Assembly (NCBI GenBank): GCA_029204225.1 | Contig: MU835561.1 | Location: 1 to 38,085 of the forward strand | DNA: 38,085 nucleotides | Origin: Diphasiastrum complanatum | Lineage: Eukaryota > Streptophyta > Lycopodiopsida > Lycopodiales > Lycopodiaceae | Direction of reading: 5' to 3' | Part shown: piece after piece, positions 10,292-20,219 of the stretch | Layout: each line of letters opens with the position of its first letter | How positions within the stretch are numbered: the first letter of the stretch is position 1 | Notes under the pieces: model-generated | Database searches by the model: none | What the model was told of the DNA's origin: nothing | What the model saw: only the letters and a program-made list of their open reading frames with translations | Made by a program: the position numbers and the translations under genes

Positions 10292-10381
<90 letters not shown>
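10292..10381. repeat. (GA)45 microsatellite at LINE B/C junction
   Basis: An uninterrupted GA dinucleotide tract of 90 bp lies directly between the truncated 5' end of copy B and the 3' end of copy C. On the sense strand of the LINE it is a (TC)n tail. Confidence 0.97.
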
Positions 10382-10384
<3 letters not shown>

Positions 10385-11419
10385 TTTTTATGTCTTTTCC
10401 ATGCCAAGACACATATAAGACTAGTAGATGTAAATATCATGTACGTGGTAACAGTGGGAGCGTATGAAATGTCTTTGAAACAGTAATGACAGAAACAACA
10501 TATCTAAGTACTATGAACTGAAATAAATGAGATGAGATATATAGGAGCATAAGTGCTACTAAATATTAGAAATGAGATACATCACTATCATCTTGTCCTG
10601 TTGCTGCTATAGAAGGCTATGATATGAGCTGCAACATGAGGTAACCCTGGTAGTCATTGACGTTGTCTAGAAGGATGAGACATGTGTCTCCTAAAGATAG
10701 GTCGGACAACTCGAGCTGCAACATGACTGTGAGTGGTGCGCTATCGTCGTTATTATCATCGTCATCATCAAACTTCTGGTTCTATCGGGGTCTTCTGTCT
10801 TCTCCTAGAGAAGAAAGAAGTAAATTGTCGTAGTAGGAACATCTCTCGTATCATAAATGCAACATAGCAAGAGACCTCATATGCTATGAGTGATCGTAGT
10901 GTGGTCGGTGTGTCACGAAACAGGTAATAGTATCTCCCTTAAAACTCATAGTATACAAGGCACCTAAAGATAAAATGCTCCTCGCACTAGCATAACTGGT
11001 AGATCCACTCCTCATCTGGAATATCATGGATCTCTAGGTCTCAATAGCCAATTGATGTGATGATACGCGAAGTTGGCCCAATGTGAATCTGAGTCCAAAT
11101 ACTATGGCAAAATTGGGAACTCTGTTGTCTAATTCAATGAAATGAGTCTGATAATAGTTGGGTAACCCCCAATTGTCGTCTCCATGTATGATCAACATAT
11201 GCCCTATATAAAAAGTGTTTGATATACCAGTGAGTACCCAAGGGAAGATCTATAATGGAGATACCAAATGACTCAAGGAGGTGGAATTTTTGAGAAAATC
11301 ATGACCTGTATCCTTGATCATGAAGAGAACAAGTGCTATCTGTGTACATCTCCCCTTTGCATTTGAAAGTGCCTGAACTCTCTGAATATATGCAAGAAGC
11401 TGGAAAGTTGCATCTATTT

Positions 11420-11424
<5 letters not shown>
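10382..11424 (-). mobile_element. LINE copy C: ORF2 C-terminus and 3' UTR
   Basis: From right to left the minus strand carries degraded ORF2 sequence matching copy D from the GYRLSWF region onward, a zinc-finger region with lost residues, QFTSFFSRRRQ (motif 1, altered by a local deletion), an acidic frame and a degenerate second motif (IIAFYSS). The 3' hairpin (10392-10421) keeps its outer stem GTCTT/AAGAC while the inner stem is damaged. It is 5' truncated at 11424, where a GA tract starts. Confidence 0.75.
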
Positions 11425-11456
<32 letters not shown>

Positions 11457-11458
11457 AA
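11425..11458. repeat. (GA)n/(GAAA)n microsatellite at LINE C/D junction
   Basis: A run of GA repeats turning into GAAA repeats lies between the 5' end of copy C and the hairpin of copy D. Confidence 0.93.
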
Positions 11459-11480
11459 GAAGAAAGAAAGCTTTATAAAT

Positions 11481-11510
11481 GTCTTTTCCATGCCAAAAGG
11501 CATATAAGAC
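11481..11510 (-). other. LINE 3' terminal hairpin, copy D
   Basis: Outer stem GTCTT (11481-11485) pairs with AAGAC (11506-11510). Inner stem ATGCC pairs with GGCAT (11490-11503) around an AAAA loop. On the sense RNA the order is hairpin, A/T-rich spacer, then CT-rich tail. Confidence 0.85.
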
Positions 11511-11717
11511 TAGTAAATGTACATGTCAAGTATGTGGTAACCATAGGAGCGTATGAAACGTCTCCAAAACAGTAACAAAAGTAGCAAGTCTAGAGCTAAA
11601 GCTATAAACTGAAATAGATGTGATGCTATAAAAAACAAGTGGGAGCATGAATACTGCTAACAGTCATGAGTGAGGTATGACGCTATCATCTAGTCCTGTC
11701 CTGCTGGTGCTGATGCT

Positions 11718-11732
11718 ATAGAAGGATGTAAT
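11718..11732 (-). other. PIP-box-like motif 2, LINE copy D
   Basis: RITSFYSIS in the same frame as motif 1, after an Asp-rich run and an Arg/Pro/His-rich segment. FY in place of FF is a common PIP variant. The Gln is replaced. Confidence 0.55.
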
Positions 11733-11906
11733 ACGGCCTGCGGCATGAAGGGCCACTGGTGGTCTCTGACGTTGTCTGAGAGGATGAAGAGGTCTCCTCG
11801 TGATAGGTCGAGTAGCTCGTGCTGCAACATGGGTATGTGTGGGACGCTGTCTCTGGTCTCTGTGGACAAGTAGGTCATCATCGTCGTCGTCATCACCGTC
11901 ATCAAA

Positions 11907-13872
11907 TCAACCTCTCCTCCTGGAGAAGAAAGAAGTGATCTGAGGCTGAAAAATCTGCTGGGCTGTCTGATACAAATCTTGTCGTAGTATAAACATCTCT
12001 TGTATCATGAGTGTCGCGCATCGGGAATCCTCATAAGCTATCAGCGATCGTAAGGTGACAGGTGTGTCTCGGAACAAACAGTGGTATCGCCCTCTGATCT
12101 CGTAATATACCGGGCACCTAAACATAAAGTGCTCCTTTGACTCCACCTCCTCTAAAGAGCATAATTGGCAAATCCGCTCCTCTCTCGGGGTACCCTGGAA
12201 TCTACCAGTCTCAATAGCCAATTGATGTGATGATATGCGGAGTTGTGCCAATGTAAATTTGAGGCAATGTGATAGTCTCGAGTCCAAATAATGCGGTAAG
12301 ACCGGGAACCCTGCTATGTCAATCTCAATAAAATGAGTCCAGTAATAGTCGGGTTTAACCCCAAGCTGTCGCCCCCAAGTACAGTCGAGATATGCCCGAT
12401 ATAAGATGCGCCTAATATACTGATGAGTACCGGAGACTCTGTAATGGAAATACCGAATGACTCAAGGAGGAACTGGGATGCCTGAGAGAACCATGATAGT
12501 CGATAACCCTCGTCATGAAGAAAGTGTGAGGAAACAAGTGCTGTATGTGTATATCTCATATCCTCATCGGGCAGAGCCTGGATTCTCTGAATGTATGTGA
12601 TAAGCTGGAACGCGGCATATATCTGAATAGGTGGAACGACAAACTCTGCAAGAAGGATCTCATGTGGAACTGAGGGCTTCGCCCGAATCATACGAGCTAA
12701 CATGGTGGTCTGCAATCGGGAAATGCTGGCCCAATGTGATGAAGGGAGGCCGGTACACCATGTCTCTGCTACATATAAGGCTGTGGGGGTGACAATAGTC
12801 TCAAAGAGTCTACACTTACTGCGAGCATCTCGGATGAGCTTCCTAAAATAGCACCGCTCAAGATGAACAAGAGAGGAATTCCCCTTCCGAAGTCGGGTGG
12901 TGGCAGCCTGCCGCATGCTGAAGGTAGGACCAGAAAAGAGTATCCCCAAATAGGTATAAGAGGAAACTACCTCTAAGGCCTGTCCATCTAGGATGAGCTC
13001 CTGGCGCTGCATGAAGGCTCGAGAAGTGTTGAAGACCATAACCTTGGTCTTTGCAGTGTTCACCCCCAACCCCCATCTGGTACAAAATCCCTGTAAACAA
13101 TCCAGCTGCCTCTGCAAACCCTCTCTAGTCGGGGATACTAGTACTACATCATCCGCATAAAGGAGAATAGCAATCAGAATGGTGCCAAGTCTACAGCCAC
13201 GCCCGCCACACTTTGAGATGACTCGCTCTAACTCATCAATATACAATCCAAAGGAAACTGGTGACAATGTTTCACCCCAATGGTGCTCCAAATGTGATCA
13301 GATAGGCCACTGCTATGTCGGAAACATCCCAAGACCTTCTCATAAAGAGCCATCACTGCTAAAACAATATCTGTGGAGAAACCAAGGTCACGAAGTCTCT
13401 GAATGAGCAGGGAGCGTGGTACAGAATCGAAGGTTTTCCTGTAATCTACAAAACAGCAGTAAACCCTCTCTTTCCTGTACTTAGCTTCCTCAATCAAGGC
13501 TCGAAGTGTAAAAATATGGTCAGTGGTAGAATAATGAGATCGAAAACCTGCCTGCCCCAATGCATGTAATCTCCGAGCTTCCGCCTCTGAACTCACTGCA
13601 GACTGGAGTATGGTACCATAGAGCTTCGTGAGAACATGTCCGATCATGATGGTGCGGTAATTACCAGGAATCATGGGATCACCATTTTTATGAATAGGGT
13701 GGATGATGTTGGTGCACCAGGATGAGGGGAAACCAGAGACAACGGCGGAATTGAGGAGAGTGGCTAGTGTGGGAGCGAGGAGGTCGGAAGCATGGGTTAG
13801 GAGTTCAGATTCAAGGTCTTCGATATCTCTTGCTTTATGGGACTTCATTCTCTTGATGGCCGTAAGTACCAT
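11907..13872 (-). pseudogene. LINE ORF2 reverse transcriptase, copy D
   Basis: This part of ORF2 makes cDNA by target-primed reverse transcription. Visible blocks in order: SHKARDIEDLESELL, NYRTIMIGHVLTKLYGTILQ, VYCCFVDYRKTFDSVPRSLL, then a deletion with frameshift near 13280 where GVKQGC should be, FGLYIDELERVI, the catalytic AILLYADDVVL, a thumb region with VMVFNTSRAFMQRQEL and YLGILFSGP, and a long C-terminal domain. A further frame break lies near 12300. The zinc finger is C-Q-L-C ... H-F-M-F-R-C, then YYEIRGRYHCLFRD. The YADD motif is intact but the frame breaks make the copy inactive. Confidence 0.88.
11925..11948 (-). other. PIP-box-like motif 1, LINE copy D
   Basis: The codons read QPQITSFF, a full match to the PIP consensus QxxhxxFF (h aliphatic), followed by SRRRG. 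In PCNA ligands such as p21 a basic tail after the aromatic pair raises affinity. An in-frame TGA follows the G, after which the frame stays open through motif 2. Confidence 0.75.
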
Positions 13873-14407
13873 GTCAGATGTGAAGAAGGTGAACTCAGAA
13901 AGGTGTGGGGAGATAGAGATGGGTGCGTCAGTGGGTATGGTATATAGTTTGGTAGCATATTCGGTCCATATGCGAAGGTCATCCAGGAGGGGTGGTGGAG
14001 CTCAAGGGATAAACTCACGCCAAAAGGCGCCTGAAGAGGAACTGAAGAGAAGATCAACAAGAGGCGTTCCTTCAGAGTCATCATAGATACGCTTTTTTCG
14101 GCGGAGTGTGCGACGGTAAGAGCGCCTGGCGGAGTGGAGGAGATGAGGATTGTGAGTGCGGGCATGGGTGACTAGCTGATAAGAGAGCGACATTCAGCAT
14201 CATACCACGGGGGGGTGTGTGGGTCATATCGATGAGGAGCGGGTGCCTATGCTTTTATGGGGTTTAGATGGAAAAGCAAGGGAAGCAGCGATATGAAGAG
14301 AAGTGCTAAGAAAGGCAGCTTGAGTCTCGACTGTACTATCGTGAGGGAAGGAATGGAGCAAGGAGGTTAGGAACTCCTGGTAGACTGGTGTATAGAGAGA
14401 ACTGAAT

Positions 14408-14438
14408 GTGAGAGAAAGAAAGAAAGAAAGAAAGAAAG
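14408..14438. repeat. (GAAA)n microsatellite at LINE D/E junction
   Basis: GTGAGA followed by about six GAAA repeats lies between the truncated 5' end of copy D and the 3' end of copy E. Confidence 0.93.
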
Positions 14439-14448
14439 CTTTATTAAT

Positions 14449-14478
14449 GTCTTTTCCATGCCAAAAGGCATATAAGAC
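14449..14478 (-). other. LINE 3' terminal hairpin, copy E
   Basis: Outer stem GTCTT (14449-14453) pairs with AAGAC (14474-14478). Inner stem ATGCC pairs with GGCAT (14458-14471), loop AAAA. The hairpin is identical to that of copy D. Confidence 0.85.
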
Positions 14479-14668
14479 CAAAAGGAGTACATGTCAAGTA
14501 TGTGAAAACCATGGGAGCGTATATAAACGTCTCCAAGAAAAAACTATGCATAAAAGAAAAATGAGTAATACAGCTGTGAACTACAAACTGCCAACTGTCC
14601 ATAAGTGGGAGCAAGAGTAGCTGCCATGAGTAGAGTAGTATCAGATAGTTTCAGATACTGCTGCTGTT

Positions 14669-14683
14669 GAAAAAAGATGTAAT
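14669..14683 (-). other. PIP-box-like motif 2, LINE copy E
   Basis: ITSFF within ARITSFFNSSSI, at the extreme C-terminus and in the same open frame as motif 1, about 55 residues downstream. Gln is not at the first position. Confidence 0.6.
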
Positions 14684-14854
14684 ACGAGCAGTATTAGGAG
14701 GTATGGGCCGTCGTTGACGTCGTCTAGGAGGGTGAAAATTGTGCACTCTCGTAACAAGGCGAGAAGTGTGAACTGCTGCATGACTATGAGTGATACACTG
14801 TCTCTGACATCGGTGAGGTGGTATGTCGTCGTCAGGCCGTGTCCGTCTCCTGGT

Positions 14855-14878
14855 GAAGAAAGACGTAATCTGAGCCTG
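14855..14878 (-). other. PIP-box-like motif 1, LINE copy E
   Basis: The codons read QAQITSFF followed by TRRRTR, a complete QxxIxxFF match with an adjacent basic patch. It differs from copy D at codon level (ATT ACG against ATC ACT), mostly by silent changes within ITSFF. Confidence 0.75.
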
Positions 14879-15738
14879 AGAGCTAGGATGTGGCTGGTGA
14901 GCTGTCTGGTACATATCCTGGCGCAGCAAGACCATCTCTCGTAGCATAAGTGCAACACAACGAGAGTCCTCATATCCCATCAGTGCTCTAAGTGTAGTAG
15001 GCATGTCACGGAATAAACAATGATATCTCCCTCTAATCTCATAATATATGGGGCATCTGAAGATGAAATGCTCCCCGGATTCTATCTCATGTAGGGGACA
15101 CAACAGGCATAGTCTCTCCTCTCGTGGTGTACCCTGGAATCTGCCTGTCTCAATAGCCAACTGATGTGAGGAGACTCTGAACTGTCCCAAAGTGAAACGG
15201 AGACCGTGTGATAGTCCAAAAGTAAAACTGGAAGACCAGTGGCATCCTGCACTAGAAAGTGGGTCCGGTAGTAGTCAGGCTTAACCCCCAGCTGGTGACG
15301 CCAGGTACGGTCGAGATATGCTCTGTATAAAAAACGTTTAATGTATTGGTGTGTACCCAAAGGGAGATCAGCGATAGCGATACCAAATGCTTCCATGAGG
15401 AAGTGTGATGCCTGAAAGAACCATGATAGCCGGTATCCCTGAGTCTGAAGGTGATGAGAGGACATGAGTGCAATCCGAGTATATCTTTGCTCGGTATCAG
15501 GAAGTGCCTGAGCTCACTGGATGTACGTGATAAGCTGGAAGGCAGCCTCAATCTGAATAGGGGGGTTTGCAAGCTCCGCAATGATGATCTCATGGGGAAC
15601 CAAGGGCTTCGCTCGGATCATGCGAGCCAACATGGTGGTCTGTAACCGCGAAATGCTGGACCAGTGTGAAGATGATAATCCTGTGCACCATATCTCTGCG
15701 GCATACAAGGCTGAGGGGGTGACGATGGTATCAAACAG

Positions 15739-16545
15739 TCAGCACTTACTCGGAGCATCACGAATAGACTTGCGGAAGCAGAATCTCTCCAGCTGGACTA
15801 GGGAAGAGTGGCCCTTCCCAAGTCTAGAAGTAGCTGCCTGTCTCATACTGAAGGTAGGACCAGAGAAGAGCACGCCCAAGTAAGTGTATGAAGAAACCAC
15901 CTCTAGGTACTGTCCATCGAAGGTAAGCTCCTGGCGCTGCATGAACGCCCGAGAGGTATTGAAGACCATAACTTTGGTCTTCGAGAGGTTCATCCCTAAA
16001 CCCCACTGAGTACAAAAAGTGTGTAAACAGTCCAACTGTCTTTGTAATTCCTCTCTGGTACGAGAGACTAGTACCACATCATCCGCATAGAGAAGGATGG
16101 CAATCAAAACGTCTCCCAGCCGACACCCATCCCCACCACACTGAGAGATGACCTGCTCTAGCTCATCAATATATAATCCAAAGAGAACAGGTGAGAGAGC
16201 GCATCCCTGCTTAACCCCAATAGTACTCCAGATCTGCTCAGAAATGCCAGTACCATGACGAAAGCAACCCAAAACTCTCTCATAGAGAGCCATGACGGCT
16301 AGAATAATATCTGTAGAGAAACCTAGGTCTCGGAGTCTCTGGATAAGTAAAGAGTGTGGAACTAAATCAAAGGATTTCCTGAAGTCCACAAAACAACAGT
16401 AAACCTTTTCTTTCCTCTGTCTAGCTTCCTCAATGATGGGGCGGAGTGTGAATATGTGATTTGTAGTGGAATAATGAGCACGGAACCCTGCCTGACCCAA
16501 AGCATGTAATCTCCTGGACTCTGCTTCTGAGCTAATTGCAGACAT
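15739..16545 (-). pseudogene. LINE ORF2 reverse transcriptase, copy E
   Basis: An uninterrupted frame of 268 codons covers most RT motifs: SEAESRRLHALGQAGFRAHY, VYCCFVDFRKSFDLVPHSLL, GVKQGCALSPVLFGLYIDEL, AILLYADDVVL and YLGVLFSGPTFSMRQA. The fingers region upstream is replaced by the inversion junction at 16545. A stop at about 15738, another at 15513 and frame changes near 15250-15190 break the C-terminal domain. All catalytic Asp residues are present, so decay is moderate. Confidence 0.9.
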
Positions 16546-16990
16546 CCATTCCTCCCATTCACAGCTTCCGTATCTCCCATACCACCCTCTCTGATCATTC
16601 GTTCCTATCCTTCGCTACTGGCCACCTTCCACCACCACAACTTCAACACCAGTCCACCATCCTTCCTCGTGCACCCAAATACACCTTCCATCCCCTGTCT
16701 ATCCCACTCTACCAGGAATCCCTCACCTCCTTACTTCACTCTTTTCCACACAGTGAATCACTGGAATCACAAGCCGCCTTCCTCACCACCTGTCTCAACT
16801 CTGCGGCTACTTTGGCTTTCCCCTCTAAACCTCATAAACACAAACCAGTCCATCCTCGATCATCACGACCTTTCCACCCACCGTGGTATGACGCAGAATG
16901 TCGATCCCTTCACCACTCTGTCACACATGCTCGTTTCCACGCTCGCCATCTCCTCCGCTCTTCACGACAATTGTACAACCGCTATAAACC
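16545..16990 (+). pseudogene. Inverted 5' segment of LINE copy E (endonuclease end and linker)
   Basis: The open frame on the plus strand begins at the end of the endonuclease (SHTTLSDHSFLSF, containing the SDH motif) and continues through the linker with LYQESLTSLLHSFPHS, PPWYDAECRSLHHSVTHA and SRQLYNRY, where family similarity stops. The matching region of copy F is about 36170-36590. The junction with the minus-strand RT is at about 16545. Confidence 0.85.
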
Positions 16991-17487
16991 AGCTTGCAGC
17001 CTCTATAAGCTCTCAACAAAAGGTTGAATACAAGATTTCACTTACATACAAACAACCAGCCATCCAAAATGGGCTTGAAACAGTAAAATTGTATCTTTTT
17101 GAACAAGAAACTAAACCAGTAATAAACTCAGCATAATACACTACTCATAGAATCAAAAATCATTTAGTTTCCTTGCCTTTCAAGCACTTAAATTCTGCCT
17201 CTGAAAAGCAAAATTCTCAGCCTTTAACTACTGGCAATAACCCCTTTTAAGGGCTGAAATTTTGCCTTACATTCAAAAGCAAAAAAAGCAAAGGCAAATT
17301 GCAAAAAACTTTTGGCAAGGAGTGATTTCACATCCCTTCCAAAATCACTTTCCAAGAACCTGATTAAACAAACTTGTTGCAAGACTTGGTAGTGCACTTA
17401 CCTTGCAACAAAATTCTCTTGAAAGTCTGTACTCCAACTCTGGGCTTCCTTTTCAGTACTTTCCAACAACAATTCCACCTAACTTTG

Positions 17488-17499
17488 GCTCTGATACCA
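17488..17499 (-). other. Candidate LTR-retroelement primer binding site
   Basis: The minus strand reads TGGTATCAGAGC, complementary to the 3' end of plant initiator tRNA-Met, the usual plant LTR-element primer site. The adjoining sequence (CTTGAAAG) does not end in CA and I found no matching LTR, so this may be a remnant. Confidence 0.4.
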
Positions 17500-18766
17500 C
17501 TTTCAAGTCCTACAGCAAGGATCCAACACTAGGCAACTAAACCAAGGAAACAAAAGGAAATCGGATGGTGGATAAACCAACCCAATCAAACCTAGATCGA
17601 CCGGATCTAGCCCCCAAGTTGTGGATCAATAAAGCTCAATAGGAGAGAGGGATCACACTAGTAGCATGTAGCTACAATCACCAAAATCAAGCATACACTA
17701 GTGAGAGCCCTATGGGTATACTTAAACCCTCCAAGGCCCATCCACCACTAGCAGTGAACTGTGACACCTCACTACACACATCAACAGCCTAACTGGGCCA
17801 CCTCATCCACTTCTCCTACGAGTCATTGTTAGATCCATGCAAATCCATCATCTTGTGATTTAGGCCTCCAACCATTGATTATGACTTTAACCATCCTATA
17901 ATGTCCAAACACAATTTCAACAATAACCATTGAGGTCATAGCAATCAATTGTGAACCATATGACAAATAAACTTGGCAATATTAAAGGAAAAAACTCACA
18001 TGTCCTCTTAGAGGATTGATCGCTGAACAGCCTCCCTAACATAGTCCATGAACTCATAGATAAGGCCCATGGTAACATAGATAGGTCGAAGCACCAATAC
18101 AAGCTCCTTTTCTACTGCCAAAGTTCCTCGTCGAACACAATGGTTAAGAAGTGCAACCCTTGTGACGACGTGCTCTACTACCACTCATGAAACTTGGGGC
18201 AGGCAGCCATCCTCTACAACTTTGGACGATAAAGCAACAAAATGATCCATGACTAGTAGAATGGTAAGCAAAGTGACTAATGACAAGATTCTTGAGGTCT
18301 AAGTGCCTATGCAAGCCGAACATGGCCACGGCTCGACACTTCCATGTCATAAAGGACTAACACTAAGTGCAAGCAAGATATCTCATGAACCATGAGGTCT
18401 AAGAGTGCGTCGTGCAAGGAGTTTAGATAATGTGGGGGTAGGCTGCAATCACCAACTTCCCCATCTCAATGCATATGATGCATTGTTTGTGCCTTCCATG
18501 GACTGGCATACATAGATCAGTAGTGTCAAGGAAATGAGCCCTTCACCCCTTGCTAGATGGTGAATCTCTCTTGGCATTGTCGCCAATGTTGCCTGAAAGG
18601 ACGACCTTGTAAGCCCTAATCGACAAGCCCTACCAAATCAAAACAACTAAAAAATCCTAAAAATTCGTCCTAGAAAAATAAAAATTGTAAACTTTTATGC
18701 AATGTCAAGCCATGGTGGTTGAATTTAGCATGAACCGTGAGTGATCAGCGCCAAACACCATAGCCT

Positions 18767-18824
18767 AACACATTCTCCTAGGCCTAAAAACCCTAAAATA
18801 ACACATTCCCCTAGGCCTAAAAAC
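18767..18824. repeat. Short tandem repeat
   Basis: A 25-bp segment containing CCTAGGCCTAAAAAC occurs at 18767-18791 and 18800-18824 with one mismatch, period 33 bp. Confidence 0.8.
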
Positions 18825-19974
18825 TCAAGCAAATAATGATCATAAACTTAAATGGGAAGGACTATCACTAATGGGAATGTAAGAAATGAAGTAATGCCCA
18901 AAAACCCTAAACATCCTATCAGCACCAAAGATTTTTGAAAAACTAAAAGAAAGTTCAAAAAACCATAATATGAAAAAAACCACCAAATGTAAGGCTATGG
19001 AGTTGGCTGAACCTACAATTGTATTATGTACAACAATGAAACATAGCTTGCAAATGCTTGCAAACTTGTTTCACTCGGATTGGATCATAGTAACAAGATT
19101 TGTCCACAACCTCCTTGCTAGCGGCTCCCTTCAAAAAACGAGCCATGATTTATATATAGGGATTTTAGGGTTTTTTGTTTTGTCAAAAAATAATAATAAA
19201 TAAACAAAAGAATGCGCTCCATATGGTATGGATCAGAACATCCCAAATGGGTATCTATGCTTGTACCATCTGCTAGATTGTTGTGCCTCCTTTAAAAGGA
19301 AAGCTTTTGAGGGAAAGTTAGCACCTAGCACAATACAAGGAGATTCTAGGACTGCTGAGAACTATTGGGCCAGGAAAGTTGGAACTTACTTAAAGTAGTT
19401 GTAAATGATCTCAATCATTCAATGTACGATAGAATCCAAACAGAGATCCAATAAACATCATTACTTGGTGTATCTAACTTGAACACATTCAAATAGCATT
19501 TTTAAAACAACAGCGCAACCAATGTTTAAGGTATCCATGCCACAGGCTGCTCTTTTGCCTCATAAATACTACAAAAAACTTCATCGAAAATGGTCTTTCA
19601 GATACCAAATATGATATATTGTGCTTTCAGGGCCCGGCCCACATTGAATAGCTTCAAGTACCACTCAACAGCTTCTTCAAAAGTGTTAAACTAAAAGAAA
19701 CTTTGCACACATGGATGCCGCACAAACTCTACACCTGCTTTAAGAACATTTCTAGAGTTCCACATCCTACAATTCAAATGGAATTGGAACTACAATCAAA
19801 TATCCAACTGAACTTTATCAAGTCTATTGCCTTAAAAGAATCACATAAGGCTAACACATGCACAACTCTAAAACGAACACTACAACCACTGAAACAACGG
19901 ACATTCAGATTGCAGTCCAGCTTTCATTCTTGCGGCACACGCAGGTCTGGGTCCTCTAGTGATTACAAACTTAC

Positions 19975-20042
19975 TTCACGAGCAAATCCAGCTTCTGCAA
20001 GTGTTTGATCAGGCTGAAGATCTAAAATCACCAGAACATCCC
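19975..20042 (-). CDS. IleRS: IleRS exon, DVLVILDL segment
   Basis: This 68-bp exon has acceptor AG at 20043-20044 and donor GT at 19973-19974 (CGTGAA/GTAAGT). It completes a Gly codon split as G/GG, then reads DVLVILDLQPDQTLAEAGF then ARE. The next exon is 13.5 kb away and begins VVNRIQK, restoring the family junction ARE-VVNRIQK. The exact join across so long an intron supports the gene being functional. Confidence 0.93.
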
Positions 20043-20155
20043 CTGCCAAAAAATTATGTCAGATAATGAAAGCATGTTTTATCTTTATCACATGCATGTA
20101 GTGCATTTTTTTGAATCCGAAAAATAGTAAATGTGTTTAGCAAAGCAGTTGTCAC

Positions 20156-20219
20156 CATCTCCTGCAGCATCAACTTCCGCTTTATTCACACCGTCAGGAG
20201 TTTTGAATTCCCGAATAAC
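20156..20219 (-). CDS. IleRS: IleRS exon, VDAAGDG segment
   Basis: This 64-bp exon has acceptor AG at 20220-20221 and donor GT at 20154-20155. It reads VIREFKTPDGVNKAEVDAAG, then D and one base. The donor GATG/GTGACA is weak, but it gives the conserved GDGDVLVILDL sequence when joined to the next exon. Confidence 0.9.

Larger units (their letters stand above)
11459..14407 (-). mobile_element. LINE copy D: endonuclease-RT linker, reverse transcriptase, zinc finger, 3' UTR
   Basis: This is the longest minus-strand copy of the array. From 14407 leftwards it holds the linker after the endonuclease (VYQEFLTSLLHSFPHDS), the reverse transcriptase and C-terminal domain (13872-12314), a zinc finger, PIP-like motif 1 and a TGA, then an open in-frame tail with motif 2, the 3' UTR and the hairpin (11481-11510). 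The endonuclease is lost by 5' truncation at 14407, where copy E's simple-repeat tail begins. Confidence 0.9.
14651..15190 (-). pseudogene. LINE ORF2 C-terminal tail, copy E: zinc finger and two PIP-like motifs
   Basis: This is a continuous frame from the end of the C-terminal domain to the natural stop. In order: SSHQLAIETGRFQGTPREE, zinc finger C-L-L-C ... H-F-I-F-R-C (CX2CX9HX4C), YYEIRGRYHCLFRD, a helical-looking Leu/Arg segment, QAQITSFFTRRRTR (motif 1), DDD, a His/Arg/Pro-rich segment of about 50 residues and ARITSFFNSSSI with the stop. It is the best copy for reading the tail, because no stop lies between the motifs. Confidence 0.85.
14439..16990 (-). mobile_element. LINE copy E: RT to 3' end plus inverted 5' segment
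   Basis: From 16545 leftwards on the minus strand lie the reverse transcriptase, C-terminal domain, zinc finger, two PIP-like motifs, a stop and the 3' hairpin. From 16545 rightwards to about 16990 the plus strand carries the end of the endonuclease and the linker of the same family (TTLSDHSFLSF, APKYTFHPL, HPPWYDAECRSLHHSVTHA). The 5' segment is therefore inverted relative to the rest, with about 500 bp of the element missing between the two parts. This is the arrangement produced by twin priming. Confidence 0.85.
16991..19974. other. IleRS intron, no gene recognised
   Basis: I found no exon or retroelement protein here. The stretch contains a candidate minus-strand primer binding site at 17488-17499 and a 25-bp tandem repeat at 18767-18824. 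The remainder is AT-rich with scattered short open frames that match nothing I know. Confidence 0.55.

Noticed and set aside
10285-10467. Open frames of alternating Arg-Glu or Ser-Leu across the GA tract
   Set aside because: They are translations of the (GA)45 microsatellite and have no independent coding support.
10292-14438. CRISPR-like or other regularly spaced array from the repeated 3' ends
   Set aside because: The repeats are the 3' ends of LINE copies of very different length, without regular spacing or unique short spacers.
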